In this document: piece after piece, positions 37,851 through 44,972 of the stretch
How the letters are laid out: each line of letters opens with the position of its first letter
How positions within the stretch are numbered: the first letter of the stretch is position 1
Origin: Lysinibacillus sphaericus
GTDB lineage: Bacteria > Bacillota > Bacilli > Bacillales_A > Planococcaceae
Length of the DNA: 64,000 nucleotides
Assembly: GCF_006864135.1 (NCBI RefSeq)
Contig: NZ_SADV01000007.1
Location: forward strand, 62,001 to 126,000
Direction of reading: 5' to 3'
Made by a program: the position numbers and the translations under genes
Notes under the pieces: model-generated
The model's database searches: none
Told to the model about the DNA's origin: nothing
The model's input: the letters and a program-made list of their open reading frames with translations, nothing else

Positions 37851-38567
37851 ATGACAAAAACGATTTTAGTTGTAGAAGATGAATTTTCGATTGCGACATT
37901 ATTGAAATATAATTTAGAACAGGCTGGATATGTAGTAGAAACAGCTGCAGACGGTCAAGAGGGTCTAGGTAAGGCCATCGACTTACAACCCGATTTAATT
38001 TTATTAGATTTGATGCTTCCGAGGCTTGATGGTATGGAGGTTTGTAAACAGATCCGTCAACAACGTATGAATACACCTATTATTATGCTAACAGCAAAGG
38101 ATGATGAGTTCGATAAAGTACTTGGTCTAGAGCTAGGAGCAGATGATTATATGACGAAGCCCTTTAGTCCGCGCGAAGTGTTAGCACGGGTAAAGGCGGT
38201 TTTAAGACGTTTTACACAAAATGTAGTGCCTGAAGAGAAGAGTGGGCCACAAGAGAAAATGTTTGAATTTGGACAATTGCGTGTCTTTCCAGAGCGTTTT
38301 GAAGTATTTTTACAGGATGAGGCACTGGAATTTACACCAAAGGAATTTGAGCTACTCATTTATTTACTTGAAAATAAAAACCGTGTTTTAACACGTGATC
38401 AGCTATTAAGTGCTGTATGGAAGTATGACTTTGCTGGTGATACTCGAATTGTAGATGTGCACATTAGCCACCTTCGCGATAAAATCGAAGAAAATAGCCG
38501 TAAGCCGATGTTCATCAAAACAATTCGTGGCCTTGGCTATAAATTCGAGGAGCCGAAGACGACATGA
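37851..38567 (+). CDS. phoP: Response regulator PhoP (OmpR family)
   Basis: A two-component regulator, by synteny the phosphate-starvation regulator. The 238 residues comprise a receiver domain (acidic EDE near residue 10, phospho-acceptor Asp53 in ILLDLMLPRLDG, Lys near 104 in MTKPFSP) and an OmpR-type winged helix (TPKEFELLIYLLENKNRVLTRDQLL in overlapping parts). The gene follows the mdh region as in Bacillus and overlaps phoR by 4 bases. CGGAGG precedes the ATG. Function as a phosphate regulator is inferred from position and similarity. Confidence 0.9.
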   Translation: MTKTILVVEDEFSIATLLKYNLEQAGYVVETAADGQEGLGKAIDLQPDLILLDLMLPRLDGMEVCKQIRQQRMNTPIIMLTAKDDEFDKVLGLELGADDYMTKPFSPREVLARVKAVLRRFTQNVVPEEKSGPQEKMFEFGQLRVFPERFEVFLQDEALEFTPKEFELLIYLLENKNRVLTRDQLLSAVWKYDFAGDTRIVDVHISHLRDKIEENSRKPMFIKTIRGLGYKFEEPKTT

Positions 38568-40099
38568 AATCAATGAGCAACCGCTTATTCTTGACATTCA
38601 TGCTATTGCTTGGATCGATATTAGCTGTCCTAATGATTGTTATAGGTCAGCTTTTTCCTGTTTATATAGAACAGTACAATGAGCAAGCTAGTTTACAGGT
38701 GCAAGAATCCATTAACCAAGTATTAGATGAACGAAAGATTGAACTAACAAAAGAAGATAGAGAGGCACTGTATACTGCTCAAAACATTGAGGCAACAGAT
38801 TCTATAATATCAAATGTTCATGCGCGACTTTATGTTGTGCTAGCGATTCTTTTTTTAATAGCGCTTATTTTAATGGCTATTGTAAGTCGCTATATGATTC
38901 GAAATTTCACTGCTCCTATTGATAACGTGACAGATACAGCACTTGAACTGGCGAAGGGAAATTACCGTGCTCGTGCCCATGAAAATGAGCATGAACGCAT
39001 GATGCCACTTAGTCACTCCATTAATATTTTAGCGCGTAACTTACAGGATATTACGGCGATTCGCGAGGTAGAAGAGGAAAGGCTTAAAACGTTAATTGAA
39101 AATATGGGAAGCTCCCTCATGATGATTGGACGTGAGGGGAATATATCTATCGTGAACCGTGTATTTTTAGAGCGTTTCGGTATGCAAATTAACGATGTAC
39201 AAGGAAAGGTTTTTCGTACAATTGGCTTACCTAAAACTCTGGAGCAATTTATCGACCATGTGTTTCTAACGGAAATGCCTTATCGACAACAAATTAAAAT
39301 GGAGGTCCAACAGGAGCTATACAATAAGGAAGTCTATGGAGCACCTGTTATAGGGGATCATGGTAGATGGCTTGGTGTTGTTATCGTTATGCACGATATT
39401 ACAGAGCTTGTTCGTTTAGAGCAGATTCGTAAGGATTTTGTAGCAAATGTATCCCATGAATTGCGTACACCCATTACATCTATTAAAGGCTTTTCTGAAA
39501 CTTTACTGGATGGAGCATATAAGGATGAAAAAATGCTGCTATCTTTTTTAGAGATCATTTATAAGGAAAGTAACCGTCTGCAAATGCTTATTCAGGATTT
39601 ACTAGAATTATCGAAAATTGAACAGCATGGTTTTACCGTTAATATTATGCCGATGGGCTTGCAAGATGTACTTATACGTGGAGCAGAGCTGACAGGACCT
39701 CGTCTGGATGAGAAAAATATGAGCTTTCGTGTTGATATAGAACGTGATGTTCAAGTAATGGGTGATGCGAATCGTATCATTCAAATTGTCACTAATTTAA
39801 TTACTAATGCTATTACGTACTCTCCGGAAAATACAATCGTTACGATTCGATTAAAGGAAAATGAAACGTACGGTATTCTTGAAATAGAAGACCAAGGTAT
39901 AGGTATTGAAAAGCATGAAATTGCCCGTGTCTTTGAACGGTTTTACCGTGTGGATCGTGCACGAAGTCGGAATTCTGGGGGTACAGGTTTAGGGCTTGCT
40001 ATTGTGAAGCACTTAGTAGAGGCGCATCATGGCCGCATTCAGGTAGAAAGTGAAGTTGGAATTGGGACAAAAATGATTGTCATGATTCCGAAAAATTAA
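38564..40099 (+). CDS. phoR: Sensor histidine kinase PhoR
   Basis: The 511-residue membrane kinase has a transmembrane helix at about 9-29, an extracytoplasmic segment of only about 60 residues, and a second helix at about 90-110. These are followed by HAMP (about 112-165), a PAS domain (about 180-280), and HisKA with His298 in NVSHELRTPITS. The HATPase domain has N, G1 and G2 boxes (NLITNAITYSP, EDQGIGI, GGTGLGLAIVK). Bacillus subtilis PhoR (about 579) has a larger external domain, so the input may differ. It is coupled to phoP by an ATGA overlap. Confidence 0.88.
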   Translation: MKSMSNRLFLTFMLLLGSILAVLMIVIGQLFPVYIEQYNEQASLQVQESINQVLDERKIELTKEDREALYTAQNIEATDSIISNVHARLYVVLAILFLIALILMAIVSRYMIRNFTAPIDNVTDTALELAKGNYRARAHENEHERMMPLSHSINILARNLQDITAIREVEEERLKTLIENMGSSLMMIGREGNISIVNRVFLERFGMQINDVQGKVFRTIGLPKTLEQFIDHVFLTEMPYRQQIKMEVQQELYNKEVYGAPVIGDHGRWLGVVIVMHDITELVRLEQIRKDFVANVSHELRTPITSIKGFSETLLDGAYKDEKMLLSFLEIIYKESNRLQMLIQDLLELSKIEQHGFTVNIMPMGLQDVLIRGAELTGPRLDEKNMSFRVDIERDVQVMGDANRIIQIVTNLITNAITYSPENTIVTIRLKENETYGILEIEDQGIGIEKHEIARVFERFYRVDRARSRNSGGTGLGLAIVKHLVEAHHGRIQVESEVGIGTKMIVMIPKN

Positions 40100-40251
40100 C
40101 GAATTCTTTACATTAGCACAATTTTAGATTCACAATGGGGCCTTATACTTGTTAGTAGAAACCCCTATATAATTGTTAAGACTTTTTAATAGCGAAAAAA
40201 ATCTTTATATATGAAGATTTTCTGATTGTGTTGCTTAGTTATCGCCGAAAG

Positions 40252-40295
40252 GAAGAATCTATTGCCAAATTTTTTGGTGATAGATTCTTTTTCTG
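40252..40295 (+). terminator. Terminator of phoPR
   Basis: AAGAATCTAT pairs with ATAGATTCTT, followed by TTTCTGTTTT. Confidence 0.8.
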
Positions 40296-40356
40296 TTTTA
40301 CACGTAACGCAAATAGGTGTAAAGTATAGTAGCATAATATTTAACTAACTTATTAG

Positions 40357-40428
40357 TTGACAATCGGGCTTGCGGTCTGCACTTATCTAGAAGTGCTCTA
40401 TATTCTGACCGTTTAAGCGGGATAAAAA
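40357..40428 (+). repeat. Dispersed repeat family C, copy C2 (short form)
   Basis: It begins CAATCGGGCTT and ends CCGTTTAAGCGGGATAAAAA, the same termini as C3. The middle is different and forms its own hairpin (AGCACTT-type arms around CTAG). It lies just upstream of lrgA. Confidence 0.6.
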
Positions 40429-40446
40429 ATTGAGAGAAGGATGACC

Positions 40447-40815
40447 ATGAAAATCGTCAAAAGTATCGTGCAAATCGGCTATCTATATGTAATTTTATTT
40501 GTTGGGAATAGTATTGCACGTCTACTTCACTTGCCGATTCCAGGGAGCATAATTGGACTAGTCTTATTGTTTTTACTTTTGCAGTTTCATATTATTAAGC
40601 TTGAATGGATTGAGCTAGGTGCAGGTTTATTACTTAGTGAATTATTACTATTTTTCATTCCATCTGCTATCGGAGTAATCGATTATACTGCATTATTCGG
40701 TGTGCAAGGTGTGAAAGCTGTGCTTGTTATTGTATTGAGTGCCATAGTTGTAATGTTTGCAACAGGTTTCACAGCACAATTGCTAGGGCAACGAAAGAAA
40801 GGTGATACTGCATGA
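40447..40815 (+). CDS. lrgA: CidA/LrgA family holin-like protein
   Basis: The 122-residue membrane protein has four hydrophobic segments and the family signature LHLPIPGSIIGLVLLFLLL near residue 30. CidA/LrgA proteins act with CidB/LrgB partners in murein hydrolase control and pyruvate or related metabolite movement across the membrane. AGAAGGA ends too close to ATG 40441, so ATG 40447 is preferred; both are in frame. It overlaps lrgB by 4 bases. No LytST sensor genes are nearby. LrgA versus CidA naming is uncertain. Confidence 0.85.
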   Translation: MKIVKSIVQIGYLYVILFVGNSIARLLHLPIPGSIIGLVLLFLLLQFHIIKLEWIELGAGLLLSELLLFFIPSAIGVIDYTALFGVQGVKAVLVIVLSAIVVMFATGFTAQLLGQRKKGDTA

Positions 40816-41525
40816 GCTTTTTAATAGCTATACTAAGTTTACTAGGTACTATTGCAGTTTTTTATACTAGTAAAATGTTTTATAAAAAGTATCAGAAGGA
40901 ATGGTTAACACCTATACTGATCACACCATTAGTGGCAATTATCATCCTGCTGCTAACGGGTACATCCTATAAATCTTATACTGCAGGGGCCGGTATTTTA
41001 TCAAATTTACTAGGCCCAGCAACAGTTGCATTCGCGGTACCAATTTATAAAAATTTTAACCTATTAAAGAAACATGCTTTTGAAATTTTTCTAAGTATTG
41101 CAGTTGGCTCAGCTGTCGCGATTACATCATCATTTATCTTTGCTGTATTAGTTGGACTAAATAATGAGCTTGTGCATAGCATAGTTCCACGCTCAGTTAC
41201 TACACCAATAGCGATGGACATTTCCAATATGATTGGTGGCTCTCCTACGCTTACTGCAGTTTTCGTTATGGTAACTGGTATTTTAGGGAGTCTGATAGCA
41301 CCGTTAGTTATTAAAGCATGTCGTTTCCATCGACCATCCTCTAGAGGTCTACTGTTAGGAATGGGAGCACATGGTACGGGTACATCTAAAGCATTTGAAT
41401 TTGGTGAGCTAGAAGGTACGTTTGCAAGTCTTGCGATGATTGTAGCTGCATTAATTAGCATTGTATTATCAACAACATTTTTCCCAGCATTTGAACATCT
41501 AGTTGTCAATCTCCTGTTGCCTTAA
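40812..41525 (+). CDS. lrgB: LrgB/CidB family membrane protein
   Basis: The 237-residue protein has about seven membrane segments and family motifs: LLGPATVAFAVPIYKN near residue 66, RSVTTPIAMDIS near 130, and RGLLLGMGAHGTGTSKAFEFGE near 178 (in overlapping parts). It forms a two-gene unit with lrgA through an ATGA overlap. A terminator hairpin begins inside its last codons, so the transcript ends almost at the stop codon. Confidence 0.92.
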   Translation: MSFLIAILSLLGTIAVFYTSKMFYKKYQKEWLTPILITPLVAIIILLLTGTSYKSYTAGAGILSNLLGPATVAFAVPIYKNFNLLKKHAFEIFLSIAVGSAVAITSSFIFAVLVGLNNELVHSIVPRSVTTPIAMDISNMIGGSPTLTAVFVMVTGILGSLIAPLVIKACRFHRPSSRGLLLGMGAHGTGTSKAFEFGELEGTFASLAMIVAALISIVLSTTFFPAFEHLVVNLLLP

Positions 41526-41544
41526 ATGGTAGCAGGATTTTTTT
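41512..41544 (+). terminator. Terminator overlapping the end of lrgB
   Basis: TCCTGTTGCC pairs with GGTAGCAGGA across TTAAAT, followed by seven T. The 5' arm lies within the lrgB coding sequence. Confidence 0.88.
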
Positions 41545-41682
41545 GTTCTATTTTATTTGGTGAGCCTCACAATCCTCCTTATGTCAAACTGCCTAAAATA
41601 AAAATGGGTTTATTAAAATATTTTGAAACTTTTTAAGAAGTGCCACGTATACATTAGTACTAAGCTTAAGGGAGGATTAGAC

Positions 41683-42672
41683 ATGAGTGTGAAAAGGTCA
41701 CTAATGATGGTGGGACTTGGCATTTTCGGCATTGTTGCACTTATTGCGGTATTTACATCATGGTACACGGTAGATGAATCAGAACAAGCCGTTGTCATAA
41801 CGTTCGGTCGTGCCGATAATACAGTAACAGAACCAGGTTTACATTTTAAATTACCTTGGCCTGTACAATCGGTTGAGGTTTTATCGAAGGAAACATTTAG
41901 TTTACAGTTTGGCTATAAGCAAAATAAAGATGGGGAATTGGAAGCTTATGATGCTGAAACGAAAATGATTACAGGGGATGAGCATATTGTTTTAACAGAC
42001 CTTGTAGTTCAATGGAAGATTACCGAACCGAAAAAGTATTTATTCAGCTCACAAGATCCAGAAAAAATATTACATAGCGCTACGTCGAGTGCGATCCGAT
42101 CAATTATTGGTAGCTCAAAAATCGACGCTGCGTTAACAGAGGGAAAAGCGGACATAGAAGCAAAATCACGAGATTTACTCGTTTCTCTTATTGAAAAATA
42201 CGATATTGGTATTAGTGTTTTAGGGGTAAAACTAAAAGATGTTGAGTTACCGAATGCAGATGTGCGAGCAGCGTTTACAGCTGTTACAGACGCACGTGAA
42301 ATGAAAAATACAAAAATTAATCAAGCAGAAAAATATAAGAATCAGCGTACTAATGAAGCTGAAGGTGAAAAAGATGCTATTATCTCGAAGGCTCAAGGTG
42401 AAAAAACAGCCCGTATTGAGCAGGCCCAAGGGGATGTAGCTGTCTTTAATAAAATGTATGAGCAATATAAGGGTAATAAACAAATTACACGTGAGCGTTT
42501 AATTTTAGAAACGCTTGAAAATGTTTTACCTAAAGCACAAATTTATATTATGAATGATGATGGCAATACAATGAAATACTTGCCTCTTCAAGCATTACAA
42601 CCTGCGAAAAAGGAGACACCTACTGCGCAGGAAACACCAAAAGAGGAGAAAAAAGAAGGGGGCGGTAACTAA
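41683..42672 (+). CDS. hflK: Membrane protease-associated protein HflK (SPFH family)
   Basis: The 329-residue protein has an N-terminal membrane helix (about 6-28), the SPFH/band 7 domain (VDESEQAVVITFGRADNTV, then GLHFKLPWPVQSVEVLSKE) and a long charged helix. The tail is Lys/Glu/Pro-rich. In E. coli HflK and HflC form a cage around the FtsH protease. AAGGGAGGA fixes the start at ATG 41683. The gene is coupled to hflC by a one-base overlap. It was assigned by similarity and pairing. Confidence 0.87.
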   Translation: MSVKRSLMMVGLGIFGIVALIAVFTSWYTVDESEQAVVITFGRADNTVTEPGLHFKLPWPVQSVEVLSKETFSLQFGYKQNKDGELEAYDAETKMITGDEHIVLTDLVVQWKITEPKKYLFSSQDPEKILHSATSSAIRSIIGSSKIDAALTEGKADIEAKSRDLLVSLIEKYDIGISVLGVKLKDVELPNADVRAAFTAVTDAREMKNTKINQAEKYKNQRTNEAEGEKDAIISKAQGEKTARIEQAQGDVAVFNKMYEQYKGNKQITRERLILETLENVLPKAQIYIMNDDGNTMKYLPLQALQPAKKETPTAQETPKEEKKEGGGN

Positions 42673-43682
42673 TGGACCAAAAAAATAAGGATCTTGAAAA
42701 ATTCCTCAATTTTTTATCAGGTAAATCCAAAAATACTGCTCCAAAAGAAGAGGATACAGTGGATAATGTGGTCAAAATGTCGAAAAAAAGCCCGATGAAT
42801 CCGAAAAAATATATTTCTCTTGCCGTAACATTAACAGCCGTTTTTGCTATTGCCATAATAGTATTTACTAATGTTTATATAGTTAAAGAATCCGAATACG
42901 CAGTTGTTAGACAGTTTGGAGAAGTAGTGAAATTTCAAAGTGAGCCTGGCTTGAAAATAAAGGTTCCATTTATTCAAAGTGTAACGAAGCTACCAAAAAA
43001 CCAAATGACGTATGAAGTTTCTGAAGAAGAAATTAATACAAAGGATAAAAAACGAATTATTATTGATAATTATGCAGTTTGGCATATAACAGATCCAAAG
43101 CAATTAATTTCAAATGCAGGAACAATAGAAAAAGTTGAATCACGTATGGAAGAGTTTATTTATTCAGTTATTCGTTCAGAGCTTGGTCGAATAGAATATA
43201 AGGCGATTATTAATGATGAAGATTCTTCACGTGGAGGTATCAACGATCAGGTAACTGCACGAGTCAATGAGTTACTTTCAAATGATAAGTATGGAATAGA
43301 AGTAATAGATGTTCGTATTCGTCGTATTGATCTGCCATCTGTAAATGAGCAATCCGTTTTTACAAATATGATTTCGGACCGTGAATCAATGTCGCAAAAA
43401 TATTTATCAGAAGGTGATGCTGAGAAACGCCGTATTGAAGCTCAAACAGATAAGGAAGTTCAAGAAATGCTCGCAACAGCGAAAAAGGATGCAGCAATGA
43501 TTCAAGCGGAAGGTGAAGCAGAAGCGGCTAAGATTTACAATAAATCGTTCTCTCAAGACCCTGAATTCTATTCATTGTACCGTACATTAGAATCATATAA
43601 GAAAACTGTAGGTGAAGATACGGTCATTATTTTGCCATCCACTTCACCCTATGCAAAAATATTATCTGGCTATATAAAGTGA
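42672..43682 (+). CDS. hflC: Membrane protease-associated protein HflC (SPFH family)
   Basis: The 336-residue partner of HflK. It has a membrane helix at about residues 50-70, then YIVKESEYAVVRQFGEVVKF and the SPFH core, with the helical AEKRRIEAQTDKEVQEMLA region. The charged N-terminal extension of about 48 residues before the helix (MDQKNKDLEKFLNFLSGKSK...) is longer than in proteobacterial HflC. Its ATG shares one base with the hflK stop codon. A strong hairpin follows. Confidence 0.87.
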   Translation: MDQKNKDLEKFLNFLSGKSKNTAPKEEDTVDNVVKMSKKSPMNPKKYISLAVTLTAVFAIAIIVFTNVYIVKESEYAVVRQFGEVVKFQSEPGLKIKVPFIQSVTKLPKNQMTYEVSEEEINTKDKKRIIIDNYAVWHITDPKQLISNAGTIEKVESRMEEFIYSVIRSELGRIEYKAIINDEDSSRGGINDQVTARVNELLSNDKYGIEVIDVRIRRIDLPSVNEQSVFTNMISDRESMSQKYLSEGDAEKRRIEAQTDKEVQEMLATAKKDAAMIQAEGEAEAAKIYNKSFSQDPEFYSLYRTLESYKKTVGEDTVIILPSTSPYAKILSGYIK

Positions 43683-43688
43683 AACTTT

Positions 43689-43722
43689 AATCAGTGGGGG
43701 TTCTCTAACCCCACTGATTATT
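43689..43722 (+). terminator. Hairpin terminator after hflKC
   Basis: AATCAGTGGGG pairs with CCCCACTGATT across about nine bases. The stem is strong but the T run is poor (ATTATTAGT). Confidence 0.65.
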
Positions 43723-43730
43723 AGTCTTCA

Positions 43731-43863
43731 CCAATCGGGCTTTTACGGGCAGTTAATCTCCCGCTTAACTTCTTTGCTTTCGTGAATTTTGAGGTGGGAG
43801 TCTTGTACCTGACGCTTCGCTTTTGATATAGATAAATTACTGCCCGTTAATGCGGGATAAAAT
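43731..43863 (+). repeat. Dispersed repeat family C, copy C3 (long form)
   Basis: It starts CCAATCGGGCTTTTACGGGC, contains ACGGGCAGTTAA and the complementary TTACTGCCCGTTA, CTTCTTTGCTTTC, and an inverted module core (CTGACGCTTCGCTTT, 43810-43824). It ends CCCGTTAATGCGGGATAAAA. The same blocks are found inverted in C1. Confidence 0.75.
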
Positions 43864-43895
43864 AATACGATTATTCTTGCAGGGATAAGCATATG

Positions 43896-43927
43896 AAGTC
43901 GTCTCAAACTTTTTGAGACGGCATTTT
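43896..43927 (+). terminator. Second terminator-like hairpin downstream of hflKC
   Basis: GTCGTCTCAAA pairs with TTTGAGACGGC, followed by ATTTTT. It lies after repeat C3 and may be the original hflKC terminator or serve the repeat. Confidence 0.7.
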
Positions 43928-43970
43928 TACATTTTAGTAAGTTTTTTGTATAGCGTTGGAAGGACTTTAA

Positions 43971-44177
43971 TGGATGGCGATATTTATATATGCGTTTCGA
44001 TTGGGCGACTCCTTGGGGATTAGCAATAGAGGAACGAAGGCTAAAAACATCACATCCTGTGATAACGTCTTCGTGACCAACATCGTGTTGGCCCGAGATC
44101 CTGCAGCGAAGCGGCTCATCGGACGCCTACAGGAAAGCGCCCAACGGAAATCAACTCCACGTTATGGTGAGGAGCCT
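43971..44177 (+). repeat. Dispersed repeat family A, copy A7
   Basis: It has GGATGGCGATATTTATATA, GATTGGGCGACTCCTTGGGG, AGGAACGAAGGCTAAAAACA, CCTGTGATAACGTCTTCGTG, CCAACATCGTGTTGGCCCGA, GCGAAGCGGCTCATCGGACG, and ends AACGGAAATCAACTCCACG then GTTATGGTGAGGAGCC. It occupies the gap before the small membrane-protein gene. Confidence 0.82.
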
Positions 44178-44340
44178 TCGAAGTTTGATTAGGTGTTTTT
44201 AATCACTAACTCTATAAAAATCTATCATATGTTGATGTTTTGTTATGAAAATGATAGAAATTTATAATTTCATGTTCCGTTTATGACTAATATCTGATAG
44301 AATGATATTGTTCGAGAAATAAAAAATGGGGGTAATAGTT

Positions 44341-44772
44341 GTGAAGTTGCAAATTAGTAAGTGGCTCCAAAATTTAGGGATAGCCTGTAGTATTGCATCG
44401 TTATTTACACTTTTCTTCCGTCTATCAGATTTTGCATGGATCACAAAAAGTGTTTATCATATACCAGTATTTTTTGTCATTTTGTTTTTATTAGGTTTAG
44501 TCATTGCTGCGGATGTACGCAAAATATTTAAAAAAATATTTTTATACGAGAAACGCAAGGTTAAACGACCTATATGGCAAGTAGGGATTGGCTTTATTTT
44601 CTTCTTAGCGCAAATCGGCACTGTAATGGTGTTTAATACAGAGCTTACACATCCACAGCTTGGTGGTATGCCATTATTTTTAGTATTTGCCTTTATGAAC
44701 GCCTTTATTTTGACAGTCATATATGAAGAGATTTTTTATCGTAAAGAAAAAACGAATAAAGCCAGTGAATAA
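44341..44772 (+). CDS. Uncharacterised membrane protein
   Basis: The 143-residue protein has about four hydrophobic segments (roughly 8-24, 42-58, 82-102 and 112-130) separated by short basic loops, including KIFKKIFLYEKRKVKRP. No family was recognised. ATGGGGG at 44326-44332 acts as the ribosome site for GTG 44341, eight bases downstream, so the ATG at 44326 is not the start. It is flanked by its own terminator and by a family A repeat and does not appear to be part of an operon. Confidence 0.7.
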   Translation: MKLQISKWLQNLGIACSIASLFTLFFRLSDFAWITKSVYHIPVFFVILFLLGLVIAADVRKIFKKIFLYEKRKVKRPIWQVGIGFIFFLAQIGTVMVFNTELTHPQLGGMPLFLVFAFMNAFILTVIYEEIFYRKEKTNKASE

Positions 44773-44781
44773 CATAGATGA

Positions 44782-44813
44782 AGTCAATTACAATGAGTGA
44801 TTGGCTTTTTTTG
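44782..44813 (+). terminator. Terminator of the uncharacterised membrane protein gene
   Basis: AGTCAATTAC pairs with GTGATTGGCT (with G-T pairs), followed by seven T. Confidence 0.75.
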
Positions 44814-44972
44814 TGCAGTCAATCCTAAGCTATTGATGTAGAAAATTTGGCGATTTTCAACGTTATGATTGGTAAAATACGCGTTTTCTCGATAAAGTAA
44901 AAGGAAGAGGCATTTTCAAACATATGTTTTCGTTTTACAATTAAGAAGACGACAACGCAGGAGGATAAAATC

